Below the pieces are notes generated by a model. That model was not told where the DNA came from, searched no databases, and saw nothing but the letters and a program-made list of their open reading frames with translations. The position numbers were made by a program, and so were the translations under genes. From Leadbetterella byssophila DSM 17132 (GTDB taxonomy: Bacteria > Bacteroidota > Bacteroidia > Cytophagales > Spirosomataceae), in assembly GCF_000166395.1 (NCBI RefSeq), contig NC_014655.1:3658001-3722000 (forward strand): DNA of 64,000 bases, given 5' to 3'. Shown one piece after another: positions 18,505 to 26,108 of this stretch (its first letter is position 1; each line of letters begins with the position of its first letter).

Positions 18505-18846
18505 CCCATTTCTAGAAATTCATCAACAACCATCATATTTCCTTCTTTAGAGATTGACTTTTTTTTAAAAGGGAATCCTTAATTTGAATAGCTAATTCTT
18601 TTTCTGCAACTATCCTTTATAGAGCCTCATTTTCACGTCGTGGCTCCCTATACTTCTCAGTCCGCTTCACTAATACCTCCTCCTCTCTCTAAACCCTTCT
18701 TGCCCACGCTTTCTAATGTCATTCGCCATTGATAAATACTGGCAGTTCAAACTCCAAATTCTCGCTAAGAAGCACTAACCTCATTTTGAGTTGAATGAAG
18801 AACTATTCTTTCCTTCTCTTCAGAACTCCATGTTTTGCGATGTTTT
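18505..18846 (-). pseudogene. IS3-family transposase relic (OrfA and the first codons of OrfB)
   Basis: On the minus strand the reading starts MSKHRKTWSSEEKERIV, then shows the HTH region (REFGV, ASIYQW) and a charged leucine-zipper region (EKELAIQIKDSLLKKK), typical of IS3 OrfA. Three in-frame stops and at least one frameshift (around 18675) kill it. The last codons, MMVVDEFLEMGM, look like the start of OrfB and run straight into the TGTAAGCTCC repeat. The rest of OrfB, with the DDE catalytic core, is gone. Confidence 0.75.
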
Positions 18847-18950
18847 GACATACACAAATCTAATAAATAGTTAACTTAGTTTTTTGACCGATTTTTTATC
18901 AAGCTATTAGGAAAAGGGTTGCCGAAAATCGACAACCCTTATATTATTAG

Positions 18951-19160
18951 TCAACTAGTATGACATACTTTGGAGCAATAATAACATCCATTAATTTTCT
19001 TAAGGGGATGCCTTCTCTTCGCAGTTGTAACTGCTAAACTGCATGAAGAATGATAGCCTAACTCGTCATAATTTAGCTTAGGTCTATAATTACAATCTTC
19101 TGAATGCACCTCATAATCGCCGTTTGACTGAGGTATTAAATTTAAATAATACTTTTTCAT
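18951..19160 (-). CDS. Small conserved cysteine-containing protein
   Basis: This 69-residue protein begins MKKYYLNLIPQSNGDYEVH and ends NGCYYCSKVCHTS. Five cysteines (C24, C41 and three near the C-terminus in a CYYCxxxC pattern) suggest metal binding. I recall similar short Bacteroidota proteins of unknown function with this start and this CYYC tail. It is intact although its surroundings are decayed, and only 2 bp separate its start from the stop of the next small gene, so the two are probably co-transcribed. Confidence 0.7.
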   Translation of the reverse strand: MKKYYLNLIPQSNGDYEVHSEDCNYRPKLNYDELGYHSSCSLAVTTAKRRHPLKKINGCYYCSKVCHTS

Positions 19161-19162
19161 AA

Positions 19163-19336
19163 TTACTTCTTTTCGTTTCTAACTGATTTAAACTTACCAC
19201 CTGTTGTTTTTGCATCCATAAACCTACCCGTTTCGGTGTCTCTCTTAACAAATAATCCTGTTTTAGGATTTTCTACTTGTGAACGATCTTTAATCGATCC
19301 GTGGCGTCCACCGCCTTTAGTTCCATTTGTTGCCAT
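19163..19336 (-). CDS. Small basic conserved protein (57 aa)
   Basis: The gene runs from ATG 19336 to TAA 19163. The protein starts MATNGTKGGGRHGSIKDRSQ and contains NPKTGLFVKRD and TGRFMDAKTTGG. It is rich in Gly, Lys and Arg and has no membrane segment. Short proteins with the KGGGRHG and DxxTGRFMD pattern are common but uncharacterised in Bacteroidota. It is directly upstream of the CYYC protein and shares its strand, making a two-gene unit. The function is unknown. Confidence 0.7.
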   Translation of the reverse strand: MATNGTKGGGRHGSIKDRSQVENPKTGLFVKRDTETGRFMDAKTTGGKFKSVRNEKK

Positions 19337-19426
19337 GATTACTAATAAATTTTAAATGATTTAAATAATACTGGTAGCAATGAGCCCAGGTGTAGTTTTC
19401 AGAAACGCAAGAAAAAGCATAATTAA

Positions 19427-19457
19427 TTTGTTGGTTTAACAACAAATTGTAGCTTTG
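19427..19457 (+). promoter_or_regulatory. Consensus Bacteroidota promoter for the small RNA
   Basis: TTTG at 19427-19430 and TAGCTTTG at 19450-19457 are separated by 19 bp, matching TTTG-N19/20-TAnnTTTG. No reading frame starts downstream, so the promoter appears to drive a non-coding RNA. Confidence 0.65.
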
Positions 19458-19585
19458 CGGCGTTTTTAAGTAAGAAAACGCACGGTAGCCCGAAACAAGA
19501 TGGATTAGTCTTGTTTAGATTCTACTACCAAAAATCTACAGAAAAATGCTCTCGTGGTCGCCAAACTTTAAAGAGCATTTTTCTT
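19458..19585 (+). ncRNA. Candidate structured small RNA, about 125 nt
   Basis: Just after the promoter come three hairpins. The first pairs GCGTTTT (19460-19466) with AAAACGC (19475-19481). The second pairs AAACAAGA (19493-19500) with TCTTGTTT (19509-19516) and can be closed by GGTAG (19484-19488) with CTACC (19525-19529). The third is a perfect 13-bp stem, AGAAAAATGCTCT (19540-19552) with AGAGCATTTTTCT (19572-19584), whose U-rich 3' arm could terminate transcription. No start codon opens a frame of useful length. I do not recognise it as tmRNA, RNase P, SRP or 6S RNA. Confidence 0.5.
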
Positions 19586-19959
19586 ACTTAGTATCCTCTC
19601 TTTGTAATTTTCTGGTTATAAAATAGTATAAATATTCTTTTTTTACGAAAAGGAAATTCCTGTCCTTAAGGTTTAAGGTTTCAAATCCTCTGCCAATTAA
19701 CTTTTTTATGACAGATTGTCAGCTAATATTTGTTTGCGAACCTGTAGTTTACTATAGATTTATTCTGCAAATTACCCAAACAGGCATCTTTTTGATAATT
19801 AGCAAGTAGTATCTGGCTAATATTATAGGATTCATGCCTGTCAGTCCCTTTCATATTGTGGCAGAATTTATGTCACAAAAATCTGTAGATCTTACATGAT
19901 TCCTACATCATAGGTTCCATTAGACCCTTCATTCTCCGCAGCACACCTATCTCTCGTAA

Positions 19960-20655
19960 TATAGCCGCTTTCCGCTCCGTATTCCTGCAGGCTTTCAGGC
20001 TGGGGAACTATGACGTATCATATGGTTCTGTAGTCTAGGCCCAAAAATGACACGCTTTGCTTACTTAAGTGTATAAAGTGTACGTAAAACAGCGACTTGA
20101 CAAATCCTGTATTGGTCGGGTTTAGTTTAGAGATAAGAAACTGGATCACGCTAATGGTCTTTTGGATAACCGTCTATTTGTAGCTATTATACTTGGTAAG
20201 CTAGTTTTCTGCTCGCAATAAGTATCCCGCTTTTCGGTTAATTACTGTAAGCCAACTTTGTTTTCCTATAAGTTGTTCTACTCGTTTCAGTACTTTCACC
20301 TTTTCTATCAGGACTCCACGTCATAAAACTAGCTCTCTACACTTACTAGGGGCTTCCGTCAGAGGGATCAACCGGGCATTGGACTGGCTCGGTATTTCTC
20401 CGGATTCATAATGCTGGTATATGTTGGCACCCAAATCCAGCACCTCTGCCATCTTGATCGCTGCAAGCTGGTATTTTTCCGGTATGTTTCTTATTTCTTC
20501 AATAAATGGCAGGTTATGCTTTTTCCTATACAGGTGGTACTTCCGTTTTTAATATTTTTCGTCCAGTTTATCGCTGGTGAACTGCTGCCGCGGATTCTTC
20601 ACCATAGTGAATGAGCACACTGAACATGTCTTTCCTAAAAAGACATCAGCTCCTC
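19960..20655 (-). pseudogene. Relic of an HTH-Panacea (SocA/DUF4065) antitoxin
   Basis: Reading on the minus strand and allowing frameshifts gives QFTSDKLDEKY, an in-frame stop, then RKKHNLPFIEEIRNIPEKYQ and LAAIKMAEVLDLGANIYQHY followed by ESGEIPSQSNARLI. This matches the HTH part of the MqsA-like antitoxins that carry a C-terminal Panacea domain. Further on come TGFVKSLFYVHFIHLSKQS and FLGLDYRTI, which resemble the Panacea core. Stops and shifts make it inactive. The assignment is by remembered family pattern, not alignment. Confidence 0.5.
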
Positions 20656-20699
20656 CTTAATTTTATTTCCAGCAGCTTAACGCTGAATGGACTCGGTAT

Positions 20700-20840
20700 C
20701 TACTTCATTTCTTTGAGGGTCCTAAGGGGAATTAAATTGGGTAATCTGCTGTAGGAAACGAGAGGCAAAACACCCCATGGCCGGCATAACCTAAAGTTAT
20801 TTGATATCTATCCTGCTGTTTCACCTTCTTGCTAAGCACT
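20700..20840 (-). pseudogene. Relic of an MqsR-like toxin (C-terminal part)
   Basis: A fragment reading RYQITLGYAGHGVFCLSF then PTADYPI, a stop, and FPLRTL resembles the last ~35 residues of Bacteroidota MqsR-family toxins. Those end with an I-T/S-x-G...ICISFHxAEYPxxYPF pattern. It sits directly before the antitoxin relic on the same strand, the usual toxin-antitoxin order, and a GGAGGA-type ribosome site precedes the antitoxin. The N-terminal half is missing or unrecognisable. Confidence 0.35.
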
Positions 20841-20889
20841 AACAGGTCATTGCCTATTGCCTAGGAGGAATAAGTCCTGTGGCATCAAA

Positions 20890-20942
20890 AGTCTGTTGTT
20901 GGGCTCCGTTTCGCCACGCTCCACTGCGCCCAACAACAGACT
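20890..20942. repeat. Perfect 15-bp inverted repeat
   Basis: AGTCTGTTGTTGGGC (20890-20904) pairs with GCCCAACAACAGACT (20928-20942) around a 23-base loop. It lies about 50 bp inside the right end of the decayed element. It could be a subterminal transposase-binding hairpin, a terminator for a neighbour or an attachment structure. No long T-run follows on either strand. Confidence 0.6.
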
Positions 20943-21029
20943 GAAACAAAATGTATTTTGTCTCTTTTTAGACTGTACTAAATAGGGGAGCTTACACATA
21001 CACAACACACATAGCCATTTAACAAACAC

Positions 21030-21809
21030 TTATTCGTAATATTCATACAATAACCGCTCTTTCTCTTTCCACTCTTGGCTTGAAGTGTTAGTTCTTTCAA
21101 AAATAATTTGCTCGCTTGGGTATCCCTGATTATTTAGGGTGCTTTCTATTCTGATTTCAGAATTTTGCAAGAACAAATTTATGTTTGATATGAGATTTTC
21201 GGAGAGCGAATGGTAATGATCACCTGGTATGCGTAGTACTTGTCTATACACGCGATGAAGAGGGTTTTTGCCACTGCCGTATTGGAAGTCATATTCCTCC
21301 AGAAAATTGTTTGTTTGCAATCGTAAAAATCCAACATTTCCCCCACGCCAAATGAGTGAGATATTTGACAACTGAGTTACTTCATTTGATTCTTTTTTCT
21401 CCCTTATGATGTGGGTAACTTTATTTCCTCCTTCGAGATAGTAGTAGCGTTGTATAATTTGTTCTGATGCTGGTAATTTAGGCTGATTTACAATAGAGGA
21501 AAGTTTGCCGTCTTTATACTCATAGAATTTAGTGGTATCGTTAGAGATAGAAGTCCTTAAGGTATCATTTTTATAATGAAAAGTTTCAGTCCACTGTCTA
21601 TTTCCATAGTTGTAAATTATACTTTTTAGCGTCAAACTATCCATATATGAAAATTCAATATGGTAATTACCCAACTTTGAAATTGCTGAAATTTTTTTAA
21701 GTAAACCTGGTACTGCAGCTGGCCCTGGTTCAGTGGGATGTATTCTTCTATCTTCCTTGCATGAGGATAAGAAGCAGATAGTAAAAAATTGTAATAGGAT
21801 ATACCTCAT
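21030..21809 (-). CDS. Hypothetical lipoprotein (DUF4595-like beta repeat)
   Basis: ATG 21809 (MRYILLQFFTICFLSSC) gives a proper lipoprotein signal; a GTG 15 bases upstream is less likely. The ~259-residue protein shows repeated beta strands such as YKDGKLSSIV and YYLEGGNKVTHI, as in Bacteroidota lipoproteins of the DUF4595 type. Its ATG overlaps the TGA (ATGA) that would end the upstream beta-barrel reading frame, so the two were a coupled pair. Its own frame is intact. Confidence 0.65.
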   Translation of the reverse strand: MRYILLQFFTICFLSSCKEDRRIHPTEPGPAAVPGLLKKISAISKLGNYHIEFSYMDSLTLKSIIYNYGNRQWTETFHYKNDTLRTSISNDTTKFYEYKDGKLSSIVNQPKLPASEQIIQRYYYLEGGNKVTHIIREKKESNEVTQLSNISLIWRGGNVGFLRLQTNNFLEEYDFQYGSGKNPLHRVYRQVLRIPGDHYHSLSENLISNINLFLQNSEIRIESTLNNQGYPSEQIIFERTNTSSQEWKEKERLLYEYYE

Positions 21810-22340
21810 AGTGGAAAGAAACACTTTGGTTTGGATCTTTTACTGAGATTTATTTGCATTCCTATTTCAAAAGAAGGTTCCATCCATACTGTATTGTGGT
21901 TTGCTTCAGTAAAGATTTTGAAATAGTTTCTTCCAAGCTCTAAGCCGGCGCCAACCTCTGGTAGAATATTGTTTTGTTTAGTCTTTGGGATTTATGGTGG
22001 GTGCATAATTTATCCATCTGTTGTAGTGTACGCCGCCAATAAGATAAAGTGCAATGAGATTTCGGTGCTGGTATCTATTACCCAAGGGCGTGGAAGGTTT
22101 TATTAAATAATAGTGCGTATTGATTCCCATCGTTACTTCATGAAAATCTTTTATTGGAGGAATATACTCCATTTGTGGACTGATATAAAATTTTTGGTTT
22201 AATGAGAATTGTGCCCGAATTCCTATGCCAAAGGTTTGTAATGCAGCATTATAAGTACCCGCCAAACCGGCACTTGTCTTGGATTGCGAATGTGCTATTA
22301 TTGGAGTTACGTATACTAGGGCCAGCAAGAGATACTTCAT
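21806..22340 (-). pseudogene. Outer-membrane beta-barrel-like protein with one in-frame nonsense codon
   Basis: From ATG 22340 (MKYLLLALVYVTPIIAHSQ, a signal peptide) the frame shows barrel-like strands (FGIGIRAQFSLNQKFYISPQ). A TAA at about 21978 interrupts it. The same frame stays open beyond it: EVGAGLELGRNYFKIFTEAN, then EPSFEIGMQINLSKRSK, up to a TGA at 21806-21808 that overlaps the lipoprotein start. The preserved frame and coupling suggest a recent nonsense mutation or a sequencing error rather than old decay. Reading through gives 178 codons including the TAA. Confidence 0.7.
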
Positions 22341-22403
22341 ATAGGTAAGAAAGGTTCCACTTTGCAAACTACAAAGTGACGATGTATTTTCGTCAATGTC
22401 CAC

Positions 22404-22778
22404 TGTTTATTTTATTCAAGGGAATTCATCTGGCCTAAAAGATTTATTTAGAGGTCCTTTCAGTTCAGTACCGTTTAATAAAAAATCTCTTTAATGCTTT
22501 TTTTGATTTGATAGTGCATCTAGATTGCCGCATCCTTTTTGACGCCCTATGAATTACATTGCAACTATCATCTTCCTTAAATGCGCTCGTGATGAACCAC
22601 ATTTAAATGTGCATTTAGACACTCCCTGCTTTTTTTGCTGACGTGATATGTGGCTAAAACAGTCGCCTAATCATCTTTATACTCACTAGGCAACTTTTTA
22701 AGTATTCACATTTTATATTTCTTGTCATATGGCAAGGTACTGAATCATTTATATGACACCAAAACACCTATTCTATTT
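22404..22778. other. Intergenic region with a 14-bp palindrome
   Basis: About 375 bp between divergent genes with no credible reading frame. CACATTTAAATGTG (22598-22611) is a perfect palindrome and could be an operator. No RNA gene or consensus promoter was recognised. Confidence 0.4.
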
Positions 22779-23847
22779 ATGAGAGTAAAATTTACCGTCA
22801 TCCTCATCTTCTTATTTCACCTTTCTGCTTTAGCTCAATCGCGATGGGAAACGACTAAAGTTTACGGAAAAGAGAGTTTTTAAAAGCGCACCTTTGCTGT
22901 GGCAGTATAAAGACAAAGTGTTTCTGTATGCAGATAAAAGTGGTGTTGAGATTTTTTAAAGAGCAAGGTGATGACCATATGTTCGTAGGTTCAGCCGATG
23001 AAAAGTCGAATCCTGTGATACGAATTGACGCTCTAAAATGGGTTACTGATCAAGGGCTTTGGTTATTTGGAGGTGTTTCCTCCACTAGTAATGAGCTACT
23101 AAATGATTTATGGTTTTACAGCTTTAAAGCAAGCAAGTGGCAAAAAATAGAAGTAAAAGGGAAAATTCCTGGTCCTCGAAGAGGAGCTGGTGGGTGGATT
23201 GACGAAAAGCAAAATTTATACTTATTTGGAGGCTTTTTAGATTCGCCATTAACGGAAAGGTCAGGTAACTTTTCCAACGAAATCTGGTGTTTCAATACCT
23301 TAGAAACGAGTGGATTGACAAATCAAATATAAATTCTCCTTCGGCACGAGTAGATATGGCCATATGGTCTCCAAATCCAGCAGAAATTTATTTGTATGGA
23401 GGATTTGGTTATGACAAGGATTACAAAGGTAGTAGGGTTCTAGCTGATTTTTGGAGATATAATTCTACGAGGGGAGAATGGGAGGAAATGTCCAAGGAGT
23501 CGCATTCGATTGAAAGAGTTTTGGGAGAGGGCGGTAGGATCATCTACCCGGGATATAGAGTTAAAGCAAAACATTGGATCGATGGCGATGGAAATTTGTG
23601 GCTTGCTTTTGGTCAATCCATTATTTCAAGTGAGAAAATAAGTATTGAACCATTTATATGGAAATACGATACCAAGAAGGGAATCTGGTCATATACATAC
23701 GTTGCAAACGACCCAATTATCGAATCTGCGGAACTCATTTGGATGCCCTTGGGGAATAGAATTGAAATGATTTTTCCAAATTCTTTAAACAAGGATTTTC
23801 GATTCAGTGTTAAACCCGAATTATTACAACTTAATTTAAAAAATTAA
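22779..23847 (+). pseudogene. Kelch-repeat (galactose-oxidase-like) exported protein, frameshifted
   Basis: The frame starts at ATG 22779 with a signal peptide (MRVKFTVILIFLFHLSALAQ). It then changes phase near 22882 and again near 22956, both next to T/A runs, and a third time near 23305. Pieced together it encodes kelch motifs: LWLFGGVSSTSNELLNDLWF, NLYLFGGFLDSP, IYLYGGFGYDKDY and DFWRYNSTRGEWEEM. Such proteins fold as beta propellers on the cell surface. Its last codon overlaps the start of the RHS gene, so both belonged to one operon. Confidence 0.75.
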
Positions 23848-26108
23848 TGAGAGTCATTATTTTCTTGTCATTATTTGTTGTTTACCAAGTATATGGACAA
23901 AAGACCCCATTTGATAGAGTCCGCCATCACCGAATGCTGCTAGTATTGGAAGGTATTCGTTAGCGCCTGTAAATTTAAGTTCAGGATCCATTTCGCCAAA
24001 TGTAAAATTATTTGAAATAGATGAGTATGGACTACCATTAGATATATCTGCTAATTATTCATATCGAGGGTACCGTCCGTCGGAATTAACTGGAATTCTA
24101 GGAAATGGATGGAATTTATTAGCTGGTGGAACAATTACAAGAACAGTAAATAGTAAGAAAGACGAAAGGTCCAATGCGGGTTATTATCACATTGGGAGTG
24201 AGATACAGACGGCTATCGATCAATTTCAAGCCACTCAGGTTCCAAATAGCCTAATGGCTGAAAGTAACATATGGTAATATTGATTCGGAGCCTGATTCTT
24301 TTTAATTTTAGTTTTGGGAGCAATAGTGGTAGTTTCTTTTTTGGCGCTGATGGAAAGATACACATAGTTTCACAGAGTAAATTGGCGATTAAAGCTGAAT
24401 ATTCTCCAAATCCAATTCCCATTCACGCCGCATTACATACCGTTCTAGATAACTTCGTGGGATTTTCAATAACGACAGAAGACGGAACTATTTATAAATT
24501 TTATGCAGTGGAATATAGTAGGTCCACCAGTGAAAAGGGTGAACAGAGTGGATTTAATGACGATGGAGTTCGTGGAAAGTTAATTTCTGCATGGCACTTG
24601 ACCGAAATCATCGGTACTGGTGGGCAAAAGATAAAACTTGAATATACAGATAGCCCAGCCTCAGCCAACAGGGCACAATTTACGCCTGTGGAAAGTTTTT
24701 TTGCATATGTTCCATCTCCAAGTTGGTTGCAGTCATCAATCACAAACTATGCAGATGTAAATATTAATATTTCCTATGAAGTTTATTTAAAAAAAATCAC
24801 AGGAAATGGCTGGAAAATTGAATTGAAATATGAAGATTATTCAACATCTACTATAGTAGGAGGGTTTAGAAATTATCCTAAGAGATTGGTAAATATTACA
24901 CAATATTCAACTTTAAATTCTGGACAAGTTTTTGTTAAAGCCTATAATTTCACTTTTGCCAATTTTGGAGAAGGTTTTTCTCTAAGTGCTATTAAAGAAA
25001 TTGGCACAGGTAATGTTGAAATGGCACCTTATACATTTACTTATTTGGGTACTAGTTCGCGAATCATAAATACGAAAGGGATTGACAAATTTGGCTTTTA
25101 CAATGGGAAAGTTACAAACAATTCTTTAGTACCAGCTTTTGGTGCTAATAGAGAGCCTGATTTTGAATTTGCAAAGATTGGGCAATTCAGTCTATTACAT
25201 ATCCTACGGGTGGGAAGGAAACATATGAATATGAACTTAATGACTATAGTTACGTAAATGGAGAATTTCAAACAGGAACTTTATATATCGATAGTTTAAA
25301 ATTTTTACAAGTAATAGAAGGGACTATTGTAACTTCTCCAAATATCTATATAACAACGAACACACCGGTGGATATTTCAATTGTAGTACCACCTGGTAGT
25401 CCATCTGGTTGTGGCAGTACCTATAAGATTCTAAATCATACCTTAGTTCCAAAAGCAGGGAATGCTCCATATACAATACATGATTTATTTACAATTTTAA
25501 CTAACCATGGTTATTGTTTTGGTAATCCAACTTCTAACCCAAATTGGTCAAATGTTACATTCATGTTGTATGTAACTGTTAAATATCCTTATATATCTAA
25601 TGTTCTACCCGGTCCAGGAATAAGGATAAAGTCAATTGCTAGGATAGACGAGTCAGGAAATGAGCCCACTTTTACTACCACCTATACCTATACAAGTCCA
25701 AGTGATGCATTTTCGAGTGGTGAAATATTTGGTAAACCTTTTATGATATTTGGGCTGAAGGTCAATTTTCTTCGGCATATTTTGCATTTTCTGAGCCATT
25801 TAATTCCATGTCTCAATTTCCAATTAATTATTATAGAGTAAATGAATTTAAAAACGGTGTAAGGAAGGCATTGCATCATTTTACAAGTAATACTGAGGAC
25901 GGTTATTCAAATGAGCTTGGGACCCCAACTAGGGCAGGAAATACAGCACTTATTGGTCCTGTAATAGATTATTCTGGAATGCGAGGACGGCCCATTGAAA
26001 CTATAAATTATGCCAATAATTTGATGACGTCAGCTAACTCTACCCAATATGATCCTAAAGAAAATTACACTACTAATAAATATAGTACGACTGCACTTTT
26101 ATATTAAG
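23847..26108 (+). pseudogene. N-terminal third of a giant RHS/YD-repeat protein, frameshifted
   Basis: From ATG 23847 a signal peptide (MRVIIFLSLFVVYQVYGQ) is followed, after a shift near 23925, by the characteristic start of Bacteroidota RHS shells: LFEIDEYGLPLDISANYSY, GNGWNLLAGGTITRTV. Further single-base shifts lie near 24265, 24300 (in CTTTTTAATTTT), 25185, 25745 and 26095. Between them the frame stays open and coherent (GKLISAWHLTEIIGTGGQKI, ITYPTGGKETYEYE). It continues directly into the open frame at 26.1 kb, so this was one gene of about 6.7 kb. Confidence 0.8.

Larger units (their letters stand above)
18389..20996. mobile_element. Decayed mobile element bounded by TGTAAGCTCC inverted repeats
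   Basis: The left end TGTAAGCTCCCCCGAAAATA (18389 on) is an imperfect inverted copy of the right end, which reads GTACTAAATAGGGGAGCTTACA and stops at 20996. Both ends share a GTAC block about 22 bases in. Inside are a dead IS3 transposase, two short conserved genes, a candidate small RNA and toxin-antitoxin relics. No clear target-site duplication flanks it. Whether this is one element or several nested ones is not settled: a third, inward copy of the terminal sequence lies at 18457-18502. Confidence 0.5.

Noticed and set aside
19600..19740. Short minus-strand reading (IKKLIGRGFETLNLKDRNF) beyond the antitoxin relic
   Set aside because: It may be the tail of some lost gene, but it is only about 40 codons, has no start and matches nothing I recognise.
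20411..20614. 67-codon plus-strand frame with hydrophobic segments
   Set aside because: It is antisense to the Panacea/HTH antitoxin relic, which explains the sequence better.
20847..21029. 60-codon minus-strand frame at the right end of the decayed element
   Set aside because: It runs through the terminal repeat and the 15-bp hairpin and has no homologous feature.
21030..26108. The frameshifts as programmed recoding
   Set aside because: The shifts differ in direction and position and lack common slippery heptamers and downstream structures; decay or sequencing error is simpler.
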